A model generated the notes under the pieces. The model saw nothing but the letters and a program-made list of their open reading frames with translations, searched no databases and had not been told where the DNA came from. Made by a program: the position numbers and the translations under genes. Shown piece after piece: positions 49,301 through 58,329 of a stretch of DNA of 64,000 nucleotides. Position 1 is the first letter of the stretch, and the number at the start of each line of letters is the position of its first letter. The DNA is from Candidatus Sericytochromatia bacterium S15B-MN24 CBMW_12 (lineage in GTDB: Bacteria; Cyanobacteriota; Sericytochromatia; S15B-MN24; UBA4093), in contig DAZV01000026.1 in assembly GCA_002083825.1 (NCBI GenBank), positions 124,001 through 188,000 on the forward strand, in the 5' to 3' direction.

Positions 49301-50440
49301 ATGCGCGTAGCGATCGTCGCCCTATCGTGTCATGGCGGGATGCGGCATTACGCATCCCAGCTCGCCAACTCTCTGGCGAGCCAAGCCGACGTTCACGTCT
49401 TCACCCCCCCAGAGGCCGAGTTGAACGAGTACTTTTCTTCCGAGACGACCCTTCATCCCTCCGTGCCCTTGAGCTTTCCCGGGCAAGCTTGGCGGGGAAC
49501 CCTCATCCAGATGAACCCATGGGTCCATGCGGTGAATGCCCAGCGCCTTCGACGCATCCAGCCGGATGTGATTCACGTGGTGACCCCCCATCCCTCAAAT
49601 GCCATGACCATGCCGCTCTTTGGCGACGTACCGGTCTGCTACACCATGCATGACCCGAGCGTCCATCCCGGAGAGGCCTCCCCCGTTCGGGACATGCTGA
49701 CGCGCCGGGCGATTGCGGGTGCCGATCACCTGATCGTGCATGCCGAAGTCCTCAGGGAGGAACTTTCCGGGCAGGGGCTGCGGCCCGATCGGATCTCGGT
49801 GATCCCGCATGGGGATTACGGCTTTTTCCGCAAGCACGCCACGGGCCGGCCCGAGGAGCCGATGATTCTCTTCTTCGGCAGGCTTATCGCCTACAAGGGC
49901 CTGGACGTACTCTGCCGAGCCGAACGTTTGTTGGCGGAACGTCTGGAGGGCTACACCCTCTGCATCGCGGGGGAGGGGGATCCGGCCGTATTCAAGGCCG
50001 AGATTGGCCCATCGGGCCGGGTGATTCTCCAGAACCGCTACTTGCCCGACCAAGAGGTGGCCGACCTGTTCGAGCGCGCCCGGATCGTGGTGCTGCCTTA
50101 CACTCAGGCTTCTCAGTCCGGAGTGCTCGCCATCGCTTTCGCTTTCGGAAAGCCCGTGGTCGTCACCCGAACGGGAGGCTTGCCCGAGGCCGTCGGTGAG
50201 GGCGAAGCCGGCTTGATCGTCCCCCCTGACGATCCCAGGGCGCTTGCGGATGCCTTGGAGCGGCTTTGGCTCGACGCGCCCCTGCGCGCCCAACTCGCGG
50301 AGGCTGGTCGTCGGCGCATCACGGAGCAGATCGGCTGGCCTCTCATTGCGCAGCGTCACATGGACCTCTATCAAAGAATGATTCATGAGCGAGGAAAGGA
50401 GCGAAAAAGGCAATCCGCTGGATCTTTACGTATGGGCTGA
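49301..50440 (+). CDS. Glycosyltransferase family 4 (1)
   Basis: GT-B retaining glycosyltransferase of 379 aa; AAAGGAGGT precedes the ATG at 49301. N-terminal Rossmann half with 'VALSCHGGMRHYASQLANSL' and 'HVVTPHPSNAMTMPLFGDVP'; C-terminal half 'ILFFGRLIAYKGLDVLCRAE', 'LPDQEVADLFERARIVVLPY', and the nucleotide site 'GVLAIAFAFGKPVVVTRTGG'. Here the first Glu of the usual E-x7-E motif is not obvious, but the final 'GGLPEAV' is. One sugar-adding step in EPS assembly. A 40-bp palindrome lies between this and the convergent beta-helix gene. Confidence 0.9.
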   Translation: MRVAIVALSCHGGMRHYASQLANSLASQADVHVFTPPEAELNEYFSSETTLHPSVPLSFPGQAWRGTLIQMNPWVHAVNAQRLRRIQPDVIHVVTPHPSNAMTMPLFGDVPVCYTMHDPSVHPGEASPVRDMLTRRAIAGADHLIVHAEVLREELSGQGLRPDRISVIPHGDYGFFRKHATGRPEEPMILFFGRLIAYKGLDVLCRAERLLAERLEGYTLCIAGEGDPAVFKAEIGPSGRVILQNRYLPDQEVADLFERARIVVLPYTQASQSGVLAIAFAFGKPVVVTRTGGLPEAVGEGEAGLIVPPDDPRALADALERLWLDAPLRAQLAEAGRRRITEQIGWPLIAQRHMDLYQRMIHERGKERKRQSAGSLRMG

Positions 50441-50491
50441 AGGCTCTTTTTTCCGAAACGCGAGTTCCAGAGCTGGGACCCCCTCGCTCCA

Positions 50492-50531
50492 CCGGGCCCC
50501 CCTCACTCCATATGGAGTGAGGGGGGCCCGG
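50492..50531. terminator. 40-bp perfect palindrome between convergent genes
   Basis: Twenty-bp arms meet with no loop at CAT|ATG (centre 50511/50512): left arm CCGGGCCCCCCTCACTCCAT. It can act as a bidirectional terminator or cruciform. There is no T-tract on either side. Confidence 0.75.
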
Positions 50532-50586
50532 CTTTCGGCAGGACAATCGCGGGATGACATGCCGAGGGACTGCTCAGGAGCGCGAT

Positions 50587-52377
50587 TTAGCGGTATTCGT
50601 AGGCTCCCGCGTCCGGATTGCCGCTCGCGCGCACTGCTCCGGTGTAGTCCACGTTCACCGCGAAGGTTACTCCTCGGTCATCCTTGGGGGCGGTGAGCGT
50701 CATGCCCTTGTTGATGGCAGTGGAGCCGGACGTGAGCCGGAAGTCCTTGCTACCGGCCGCGACGAAGCCCGTGGCGCCGGTGAGCCAGACGTTGTTGCTC
50801 TGTTTGATGACGGAGTTCGTGGCCCCGTTGTAGAAGCTGGTCTCGGTGGCATAGCCCAGGTTGTTGTAGACATCGACCGTGTTGTCGGTGCCGAAGAAAG
50901 CGAACGATTTCTTGTTGTTGACCAGGGTGTTATGGGCGAAGAGGACGTTCTGGGCGCCCTTGTCCGGATCCCAGACGAAGCAGGCGTCACCGGTGGTGTG
51001 GTCGTAGATCAGGTTGTTGGTGATCCAGATGTGGCGGGTATCGTACCGAGAGTCCTCGGAAGAGGCGCCGATTCCGCCCTTGCCGTTGCTGTAGATGCGG
51101 TTGCGGTGGATTCTGACGTAGGTGCCGCCATCGACGTAGATGCCGGGGGAGCCGTTCTTGTAGACCTCGTTTTCCACCACTTCGCCGTGGGCCGCCCCGA
51201 GCCAGACGTCGATCCCTTCGGTCACGTTGTCGTGAACCCGATTTTTGCTCACGATGAAGCCGTCGGCGATGAGGCTGATGGCTTGTCCGTTGCCTTGCCC
51301 CTTCAGCACCGCATGATGGACGTCGTTGCCGCTCAGGGTGAGGTTCTTGATCATGGTACTGCCGGCGGCCGTCTGGCGTCCGGTCTCGGTGCTGATGGCA
51401 TGGCGCTGGGCGTAGGAGACTTCGCAGCCATTCACGGTCAAGTTGTCGGCGTTGAGGACCACGCCGGTGTTCTTGGAATTGGTGATCTTGAGTCCTTCGA
51501 GGCGAACGTTGGGATGCTTGAGCTCGACGAGTCCTTGGTTCTGATTCCCGCCGAGGGACCAGGAGAGCTTGGAACCATCGATCACGGCGGTGCCGTTGTA
51601 ACTCTTGAAGATGATAGGAGCGCTCGTCGTTCCGCCTACGCGCGTCACCACCTGTTCGTAGTAGGTTCCGCCGGCAATCATGACGGTCGTTCCAGCCTTT
51701 GCGCGAGAGGCCGCGGCGGAGATGGTCTTGAGCGGTGCGGAGGAGGAGCCGGAGTTGGAGTCGGAGCCCGAGGTGGAGACGTAGATGGCGTTGGTGGGTG
51801 CGGGGACCGGCGCGGGTGTCGGCGAGGGAGTGGGGGTCGGCGCGGGAGTTGGACTGGGCGCGGGCGTTGGGCTGGTCGGCAGAGGCACGATGTCGCCGTC
51901 GTCGATGATGACACCGACTCCAATGAGACCGGTCGTGGGGTCGATCTGGGTGGGGTCCAGCTTGAGCTGGACGCTGACGTTGGTGAGCTGACCGGCGACG
52001 ACGCTCACGCCGCTCTTGGTCGCTTTGCCGATGGCCTGAGAATTGGCGTCCAAGGCCTCGATCTGGATGCTGATCGTGCCGGCCGCCAGGTTCTTGAAGG
52101 TGGCGGAGCCGCTGGGATAGCTGATGGTCTGGCTCTGAGGCGAGGCGAGCGGGCCGCCCGAGAGCGTGACCCGGAGCTGCCGAATGTCGCTCTTGGTGGC
52201 TTGGGCTGAATAGGAATCCTGGAAGGAAAGGCGCAAGGCACCGGTATCCGGTGCGAGCGTCAACTCTTCTCCCAGGTCCGGGGCATTGCCGGAGGTGATG
52301 GGCGAAACGCCGCATCCCATGAGGCTGAGGCTGAGGGCGAGCGCCGCCGATACGGCGACATGGGGGCGAAAAATCAT
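50587..52377 (-). CDS. Lipoprotein with Pro-Thr linker and parallel beta-helix domain (2)
   Basis: Lipoprotein of 596 aa, Cys22 in LMGC. Residues 35-165 form an all-beta domain, 'GALRLSFQDSYSAQATKSDI' and 'SATFKNLAAGTISIQIEALD', like carboxypeptidase-regulatory or fibronectin-like modules. Residues about 168-200 are a Pro/Thr/Ala/Ser spacer. The C-terminal 390 residues are a right-handed beta-helix nearly collinear with the protein encoded at 46379: 'IFKSYNGTAVIDGSKLSW', 'LEGLKITNSKNTGVVLNADN', 'RIHRNRIYSNGKGGIGASSE', 'DPDKGAQNVLFAHNT' and the same terminal 'DAGAYE'. The lipid anchor suggests surface display. Lyase, hydrolase or binding function unknown. Confidence 0.88.
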   Translation of the reverse strand: MIFRPHVAVSAALALSLSLMGCGVSPITSGNAPDLGEELTLAPDTGALRLSFQDSYSAQATKSDIRQLRVTLSGGPLASPQSQTISYPSGSATFKNLAAGTISIQIEALDANSQAIGKATKSGVSVVAGQLTNVSVQLKLDPTQIDPTTGLIGVGVIIDDGDIVPLPTSPTPAPSPTPAPTPTPSPTPAPVPAPTNAIYVSTSGSDSNSGSSSAPLKTISAAASRAKAGTTVMIAGGTYYEQVVTRVGGTTSAPIIFKSYNGTAVIDGSKLSWSLGGNQNQGLVELKHPNVRLEGLKITNSKNTGVVLNADNLTVNGCEVSYAQRHAISTETGRQTAAGSTMIKNLTLSGNDVHHAVLKGQGNGQAISLIADGFIVSKNRVHDNVTEGIDVWLGAAHGEVVENEVYKNGSPGIYVDGGTYVRIHRNRIYSNGKGGIGASSEDSRYDTRHIWITNNLIYDHTTGDACFVWDPDKGAQNVLFAHNTLVNNKKSFAFFGTDNTVDVYNNLGYATETSFYNGATNSVIKQSNNVWLTGATGFVAAGSKDFRLTSGSTAINKGMTLTAPKDDRGVTFAVNVDYTGAVRASGNPDAGAYEYR

Positions 52378-52613
52378 GGAAGAGGGATCCTTTCTTGACG
52401 AGTTATTGGCCCAGGGCGCGGAAAGGCGCCCGTTAAAGAGCGTTTAATGGCTTCATCGTAGAGATCAAACGTTTTCGTAGCGCGACGTTCACGTGAAGGT
52501 AGGGTTACTCAACCCTTGCTCGGGTTGCACAAAGGAATGAGGAGGGAAGTCCCTAACCTCGACGCTTGCCTGGTAGTACCATCTTCGCAACTGCTGCGAG
52601 AAGGAGGGCTGCC

Positions 52614-53792
52614 ATGTCACGGGCTCGTCCGCGCACTGGCCGTGCGATCTGGTTCTACATGGATCAGCTCGAGGTCGGCGGCGTAGAACGGATTCTCATC
52701 AATCTCATGACTTGTCTTTTGCGGGGCGGCTGGGAGCCCACGTTGGTCCTCAATCAAGCCCGCGGAGTCCTGCTGGCGGCCGTCCCGCCGGCCGTTCCCA
52801 TCATCGACCTGGGGGTCAAGAGTTTCGCCGCCGCCGTACCCGCTCTCGCGGCTCGACTTCGCGAGGGACGTCCCGATATCTTGCTGTCCCAGCGAGGTTA
52901 CCTGAACGCCGTCGCCGCGTTCGCGCACCTGGCTTCGGGCCGTCAAGGGCGCCTCGTCCTGATGGAGCACTCGCTGACCTCGAAGGTCCTTCAAGAGGCA
53001 CGCATGCCCTCTCGTCCCGTCGATCGCCTCATCGGGCTGCTCGGCCCGGCCATCTACCGACTCTCGGATGCCATCGTGGGAGTCTCCCTCGGAGTTGCCG
53101 CGGATCTCTCGGCGACGATGCGCCTCCCCTCGCAAAAGGTGAAGGTGCTCTACAACCCCGCGATTCCCGATGCCGACGAACTGGCAAGAAGCCTGGCCGC
53201 CCCGATCGCCTTGCCGTGGGCAGAAGACGGTAAACCGCTGATCGTCACGGTCGGTAGGCTCAGCCCGGAGAAGGGTTACGACCTGCTCTTCCAGGCCTTT
53301 CTTCGCCTCCGTGAGAAACTCGATGCCCGCCTGGTCATCATCGGAACCGGGCCGGAGTACGCCGATCTCGAGCGGCGGATCGCGAGCCTCGATCTGCGAG
53401 AACGGGTCTTCCTGGTCGGCTATCAATCGAACCCATACGCCTGGCTGCGAAGGGCCGATGCCTTCGTGCTCTCATCGGTGATCGAAAGCTTTCCGACGGT
53501 GATCCTCGAAGCCATGGCAGCCGGAACCCCCGTCGTTGCCTTCGACTGTCCGGAAGGTCCCCGGGAAATCATCACTCCCGAACACGATGGCTTGCTGGTG
53601 CCGCCACGAGATCCCGAGGCCTTGGCCCAAGGGCTGCACCGGGTCCTCATGGACGGCCAGCTAGCCAAAAAACTGGCGGAGGGAGGCCGTCAGAGGGCCG
53701 CAGCTTTCACGTTCGAGCATACGTTTCGGGCTTACGAGCGCTTCTTCGAGTCGTTGCTCCAAAGCTCGCCTACCCTGAGGAGAACACCATGA
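52614..53792 (+). CDS. Glycosyltransferase family 4 (2)
   Basis: GT-B glycosyltransferase of 392 aa; AAGGAGGG precedes the ATG at 52614. 'GGVERILINLMTCLLRGGWE' is the N-terminal acceptor helix, the C-terminal half has 'VTVGRLSPEKGYDLLFQAFL', 'VFLVGYQSNPYAWLRRADAF' and the full E-x7-E signature 'ESFPTVILEAMAAGTPVVAF'. Similar to WabH/GT4 galactosyl- or glucosyl-type transferases. First of four genes (two GT4, one GT group 1, one deacetylase) on the plus strand, overlapping the next by 4 nt. Confidence 0.91.
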   Translation: MSRARPRTGRAIWFYMDQLEVGGVERILINLMTCLLRGGWEPTLVLNQARGVLLAAVPPAVPIIDLGVKSFAAAVPALAARLREGRPDILLSQRGYLNAVAAFAHLASGRQGRLVLMEHSLTSKVLQEARMPSRPVDRLIGLLGPAIYRLSDAIVGVSLGVAADLSATMRLPSQKVKVLYNPAIPDADELARSLAAPIALPWAEDGKPLIVTVGRLSPEKGYDLLFQAFLRLREKLDARLVIIGTGPEYADLERRIASLDLRERVFLVGYQSNPYAWLRRADAFVLSSVIESFPTVILEAMAAGTPVVAFDCPEGPREIITPEHDGLLVPPRDPEALAQGLHRVLMDGQLAKKLAEGGRQRAAAFTFEHTFRAYERFFESLLQSSPTLRRTP

Positions 53793-54895
53793 ATATCCTC
53801 GTGACGACGAACCAACTGGACCTGGGGGGTGCCGAGCACTTCGTCATTCGGCTTGCCAACGGGTTGAATGGCCGTGGGCATCGCGTCTGGGTGGCCGCCG
53901 CGCAAGGCCCTCTCACGTCCTTGCTGGATCCTGACGTGAGTTATCTTCCCGTTCCGGCCCAAACCAAGACGCCCTGGGGCATCTGGCAGCTTTCTCGCGA
54001 TTTCGCGCGGATCCTCGCCGAGCATCGCATCGAGATCGTGCATGCGAATTCCCCCACCACGGCCCTAGCCGCTCGCCTGGCGAGGGGGACCGCGGGCCCT
54101 CCCGTCCTCACCACGGCCCATGGCATCTGGAAGGATTGGGCCAAGCCGGCGGTGGCGACGCTTTTCTCGCTCGGATCCGATCGCGTGATGGGGTGTTCCG
54201 AGGCGCTCACTTCCGATTTGATTCGCCACGGCCTTAGCCAGCGCAAGGCTTTGACCGTCCACAACGGCATTCCCTTTCGGGAGGAAACCCCGGATCCGGC
54301 CGTGCGCCTCGCCGTGAGGCAGGAACTCGGGATTGGCCCGATGGAGCCGGTATTGCTGGTGGCCGCCCGGCTGGCCGAGCAAAAGGGCCTGACGTACTTA
54401 CTAGATGCCATGCCGACCGTTTGGAAGGCTTGTCCCGAGGTTCGCCTGCTGATTGCGGGGGAGGGGCCCCAGGCCGAGATGCTCGCGAGCCGGGCTCGCG
54501 AGCTTGGCGAGCGGGTTCGGCTGCTCGGGGGGCGCTCGGATGTTCCACGACTCCTGGCGGCGGCGGACGTGTTTTGCTTGCCCTCGATCGATGAGGGGCT
54601 TCCCTTGGCCTTGGCGGAGGCCATGGCCGAAGGGCTGCCGGTCGTTGCCACCCATGTCGGCGGGATCCCGGAGCTGATTCGCGACGGCGTAACGGGCTTC
54701 CTGGTGCCGCCCCGCGACCCGGCGCGCCTGGCCCAGAAGGTGCTGACCCTCTTCGCGGATCCCGTTCTGCGAAGAAAGCTGGGCCGAGCCGGGCGGGCTT
54801 CAGTGCGCCAGGAGTTTACCTTGGAGCGCATGATCGGGCGCTTCGAGGCGGTGTACCAGTCCTGCGCGACCATGAGACCCCTCCCCGCCGGCTAG
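53789..54895 (+). CDS. Glycosyltransferase family 4 (3)
   Basis: GT-B glycosyltransferase of 368 aa; the ATG overlaps the stop of the previous gene (ATGA), so it is translationally coupled. 'LGGAEHFVIRLANGLNGRGH' at the N-terminus, 'LLVAARLAEQKGLTYLLDAM', 'GGRSDVPRLLAAADVFCLPS' and the E-x7-E 'EGLPLALAEAMAEGLPVVAT' with 'GGIPELI'. Adds another sugar to the same repeat unit in all likelihood. Confidence 0.91.
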   Translation: MNILVTTNQLDLGGAEHFVIRLANGLNGRGHRVWVAAAQGPLTSLLDPDVSYLPVPAQTKTPWGIWQLSRDFARILAEHRIEIVHANSPTTALAARLARGTAGPPVLTTAHGIWKDWAKPAVATLFSLGSDRVMGCSEALTSDLIRHGLSQRKALTVHNGIPFREETPDPAVRLAVRQELGIGPMEPVLLVAARLAEQKGLTYLLDAMPTVWKACPEVRLLIAGEGPQAEMLASRARELGERVRLLGGRSDVPRLLAAADVFCLPSIDEGLPLALAEAMAEGLPVVATHVGGIPELIRDGVTGFLVPPRDPARLAQKVLTLFADPVLRRKLGRAGRASVRQEFTLERMIGRFEAVYQSCATMRPLPAG

Positions 54896-54967
54896 GGGCG
54901 TGGACCGTCCCTTGGGCAAGACGTTCCCCCACATGATGCAACCACGACAATCAACGAGGAGGATTCC

Positions 54968-56191
54968 ATGCAGCAAAAGTCGAAACCGCGCATCCTGATG
55001 GTTTCGTCCCGCCGGATTCCGACCCCGCTTTCGGCCGGGTTCGCCATTCGCATGTTCAACACGTCCAAGGCGCTCGCCGAGACGTTCGATCTCGACTTGC
55101 TCTGCATGGATACCGGCGGCGCCCAGCAGCTGGATGTAAAGGCCTTTGCGGGCGTTTTCAATCGCGTCTACACCTTTTCGTTTCCCACGGCCCGTTACTT
55201 GGTCAATGCCATGGGGGGGCTCATTTCGGATGAGCCCTTCCAGGTCAAGACCTTCCAGTTTGAGGCCGTCCGTCGTTGGCTCCTCGTCCATCAGCACGAC
55301 TACGATCTCATCGTGGCCAATAACGTCAGGGTGGCGGATCTGGTCAGGGGACTCGACGTGCCGGTGGTCGTCGACCTGGTCGATGCCATCTCCCTCAACT
55401 ACCAGCGGGCCTTGGCCACGGCGCGGGGCCCGTGGCGCATGCTCTACGGTCTCGAGAAGGAACGCTTGCTGCGTTACGAGGTCGCCACCGTCAATCGTTT
55501 TCCGTGCTCGCTGGTGGTCTCCGAGGTGGATCGCCAGTACCTGCTGGCCCATGGGGCGGATCCCGATCGCCTGACGACGATACCGGTAGGTGTCCAGGAG
55601 CACGTCGTTCGGCGGGCTGCCTACCTGGGTCCGGAGGAGAATTCGTTGGTATTTCTCGGCAAGATGAGTTACCACCCCAACCGAGACGCCGTCATCTACT
55701 TCGCCCGCGAAGTTTTCCCGAGGCTGAGAGAGCAGGTGAGGGACTTGACCTTCTACATCGTCGGCGGGAATCCCCCGCGCGAGGTGAAAGCTCTGGCCAT
55801 GCAGCCGGGGATCGTGGTGACGGGCTTCGTGGAGGATCCCTATGGCTACATGGAAAGGGCCAAGGTGGTGATTGCGCCCGTCCGGTTCGGGGCGGGCATC
55901 CAGAACAAGGTTCTCGAGGGGATGGCCCTGCGCAAGGCGGTGGTGACGTCATCAGTCGGCGCCGAGGGGATCGGGGGAGTGGATGGCCGCGACTTCCTCG
56001 TCGCCGATGAACCCCGCGCCGTCGCCCAGGCCGTTATGCGTTGCCTGGAAGATGGTGATCTGCGGCAGCGGATGGGAGGCCATGGGCGCCGGTTGATCGA
56101 GCAGAAGTTCACATGGTCGACCATCGACATGCGTCTGAGGCAATCGGTGGAGTCGCTGCTGGGCATTCGGTCCCTCGAGGCGCGGGTCTAG
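54968..56191 (+). CDS. Glycosyltransferase group 1 (4)
   Basis: GT-B glycosyltransferase of 407 aa, 72 nt after the previous gene. It begins 'KPRILMVSSRRIPTPLSAGF' and has a long acceptor region with 'LVVSEVDRQYLLAHGADPDR', then 'SLVFLGKMSYHPNRDAVIYF' and 'APVRFGAGIQNKVLEGMALR'. The pattern 'MSY.PN.DA..YF' is typical of GT4-like proteins of the PEP-CTERM/EPS-associated type. Ribosome site GAGGA before the ATG. Donor unknown. Confidence 0.88.
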   Translation: MQQKSKPRILMVSSRRIPTPLSAGFAIRMFNTSKALAETFDLDLLCMDTGGAQQLDVKAFAGVFNRVYTFSFPTARYLVNAMGGLISDEPFQVKTFQFEAVRRWLLVHQHDYDLIVANNVRVADLVRGLDVPVVVDLVDAISLNYQRALATARGPWRMLYGLEKERLLRYEVATVNRFPCSLVVSEVDRQYLLAHGADPDRLTTIPVGVQEHVVRRAAYLGPEENSLVFLGKMSYHPNRDAVIYFAREVFPRLREQVRDLTFYIVGGNPPREVKALAMQPGIVVTGFVEDPYGYMERAKVVIAPVRFGAGIQNKVLEGMALRKAVVTSSVGAEGIGGVDGRDFLVADEPRAVAQAVMRCLEDGDLRQRMGGHGRRLIEQKFTWSTIDMRLRQSVESLLGIRSLEARV

Positions 56192-56254
56192 ACGGAAGCC
56201 CTCGACTTTCATCGAGAGCAGAGCAACCGGAACAGCCTTCGAAAGGAGTTCGCG

Positions 56255-57241
56255 ATGCAGCAGAGGTCCGAAACCGCGTTAGGCCTGAGGCCGCGAGCTC
56301 CGTTCGTAAGAGCCGCGCTGGAAGGATTGGGGTGGCGAAGAGGTCGCGTCCCGGTGCTGATGTATCATCGCGTCCACCCCGATCCGCATGTCCTCAGCGT
56401 TTCGCCCGAGTCCTTCGAGGCCCAGGTCCGTTTTTTGAAGGAGTACGCTCACCCCGTGACGCTCTCGGAGGTGGTCGATGCGCGGCGTCGAGGCCTCGGC
56501 TTGCCTCCGCGATCCGTGGCCTTGACCTTTGACGACGGTTATCAGGACAACTATGTCCACGCTTATCCGATTCTCCGCCGATACGAGGTGCCGGCGACCT
56601 TCTTCGTCACGACCGGCATGGTTCAGGCGCGTCGGCATTTCTGGTGGGACCGGGTCCAACAGGGCATGAAGCCGTCGGATGCCGTCGCGCGGGCTTGGCC
56701 GGCGATCGCCCCCGCCCTGGCCGGTCGCGATCGCGCGAGCCAAATCGGCATCGTTACCGAGACCCTCAAGCAAGTCCCCACTCACGCGGCCCGGGACCTG
56801 ATCGACGCCATCTGCCATCCCCTGGTACCCACCGACGACGTGACCATGACCTGGGATCAGATCCGTCTCATGGCCGCCGACGGCATGGAGATAGGCAGCC
56901 ATACCGTCACTCACCCCATCCTCTCCATGCAGGCTCCCGAAGAGGCTGCCTGGGAGGTTCGGCAGTCCAAGCTCACGCTCGAGCGCGAGCTTGGACTGCC
57001 GATCAGGCATTTCGCTTACCCCAACGGTCGATCATGCGACTTTTCGCGCGACGTGATCGCCCACCTGGAGGACGCCGGCTACCAAAGCGCATGCTCGACC
57101 ATGGAGGGCGTGGTGACGAGGCGCTCGGAAATGTACGCCCTGGAAAGGGTCGGCATCTACCACGACCCAAGCCTTCCCCGCTTCATTCGCGCGCTGCTGC
57201 GCGCATGCGTCAAGCAAACGCCGGTTTCTTCGCTGACGTAG
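56255..57241 (+). CDS. Polysaccharide deacetylase (NodB domain)
   Basis: Carbohydrate esterase family 4 protein of 328 aa; GAAAGGAG precedes the ATG. 'RVPVLMYHRVHPDPHVLSVS' (31-50), NodB motif 1 'TFDDGYQDNY' (91-100, Asp93/Asp94), metal ligands in 'SHTVTHP' (215-221, His216 and His220) and 'IRHFAYPNGR'. It would remove N-acetyl groups from a hexosamine of the EPS or lipid-linked intermediate. No signal peptide is seen, so a cytoplasmic substrate or the biosynthetic intermediate is likely. Last gene of the plus-strand EPS run, immediately before the Rhs island. Confidence 0.9.
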   Translation: MQQRSETALGLRPRAPFVRAALEGLGWRRGRVPVLMYHRVHPDPHVLSVSPESFEAQVRFLKEYAHPVTLSEVVDARRRGLGLPPRSVALTFDDGYQDNYVHAYPILRRYEVPATFFVTTGMVQARRHFWWDRVQQGMKPSDAVARAWPAIAPALAGRDRASQIGIVTETLKQVPTHAARDLIDAICHPLVPTDDVTMTWDQIRLMAADGMEIGSHTVTHPILSMQAPEEAAWEVRQSKLTLERELGLPIRHFAYPNGRSCDFSRDVIAHLEDAGYQSACSTMEGVVTRRSEMYALERVGIYHDPSLPRFIRALLRACVKQTPVSSLT

Positions 57242-57390
57242 TCCCCTGAATATATCCGCTCCCTCTGACGAGCGGCGAAGGATCCGCAATTCTGGGCAGC
57301 GGCGAGGGTGGCCTCGCCGCCATCCACGAGAGGGAGGTGGCCGCTCACTAAATTCTCAATTTATCTGCCTCGAAGTTGTTGACACATTCC

Positions 57391-58094
57391 GTTTGGATCG
57401 TCTATCCGAGTACGATGCCAGCGGGAAGCTGGTTGCCCGCAACGTATTCGCGGGACTGGACGAGCCGCTCGTGCGGATCGATGACCAAGGCGAGGTGAGT
57501 TACTACCTGGCGGATGGTCTTGGATCCGTGATGGGGCTTGTCGATAAGGGTGGTCAAGTCACGGATAGCTACGCCTATGATGCCTGGGGCAAGGTCGTGG
57601 CACGTGTCGGCAGCACCGTTCAGCCGTTCGGCTTCACCGGACGTGAGAACGATGGGAATGGTCTGTACGGCTACAGGGCTCGGTACTTCGACCCGAGCAT
57701 CGGGCGCTTCACCCAGAAGGACCCCATCGGGTTCGAGGGCGGGGACTATAACCTGTATCGGTACGTCGGGAATAACCCAGTAAATTGGGTTGATCCCGAT
57801 GGGAGGATTCGAGTTCCTCCTGGGGGATCCGGGGGTGGTTTTGGAAACCGGCCCTCACCTCCTCCGAGGCCTACTCCTTCTCCATCACCCACCCCAACAC
57901 CTTCGCCAGGCGCTCCGCCTTACCCTTGCCCAGATAAGCTAATCTTGTCTGATGAATATGAAAAGAGAAAAAGATATTATCAATGCTCTGGGCAAGCCTT
58001 AGTAGGAGTCGGAATAGCTGCCGCGGCAGCGGCAGCAGCGGTGTCTGGGCTTGGCGGAGCAACGGGCGGAATACCCGGGTATTCGCAGTACTAA
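57391..58094 (+). pseudogene. 5'-truncated Rhs core with variable tail (cassette 1)
   Basis: Fragment of an Rhs protein. The first 130 residues are YD-repeat core, 'YLADGLGSVMGLVDKGGQVT' and the Rhs hyperconserved ending 'GLYGYRARYFDPSIGRFTQK' then 'DPIGFEGG'. After the 'DPDG' junction a unique tail follows: a Pro/Ser/Thr-rich linker, a charged 'CPDKLILSDEYEKRKRYYQC' block and an Ala-rich hydrophobic helix. The homology with cassette 2 begins abruptly at 57391, the frame's TTG (57393) has no ribosome site, and the preceding 150 nt are unrelated. It is therefore an orphan C-terminal tip, as generated when Rhs cassettes are displaced. Toxin activity of the tail is unproven. Confidence 0.75.
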
Positions 58095-58329
58095 TGAGGA
58101 ACCTCTCGTAGTGTTAACAGAATAACTAGTTTTAGCTGCTTGTGCACAAGGTGTGCATTCATTAATTCAGCCAGGGCACCTCCCTGCGAATGGGAGGCGA
58201 TCCTGGGCCGAATTGCTAACAGCTGCACAGTTATCCTTGTTGCATCATTCGATGAGGTTGGGTTATTGAATATTCCTAAACAATAATTTGTTGTTGGGCT
58301 GAGGATTGCTTTGTGCGCTGGAGTATGTC

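Noticed and set aside
50554-52209. A 551-aa plus-strand frame opposite the beta-helix lipoprotein
   Set aside because: The minus strand has a signal peptide, lipobox and beta-helix repeats; the plus-strand protein is a low-complexity mirror of them.
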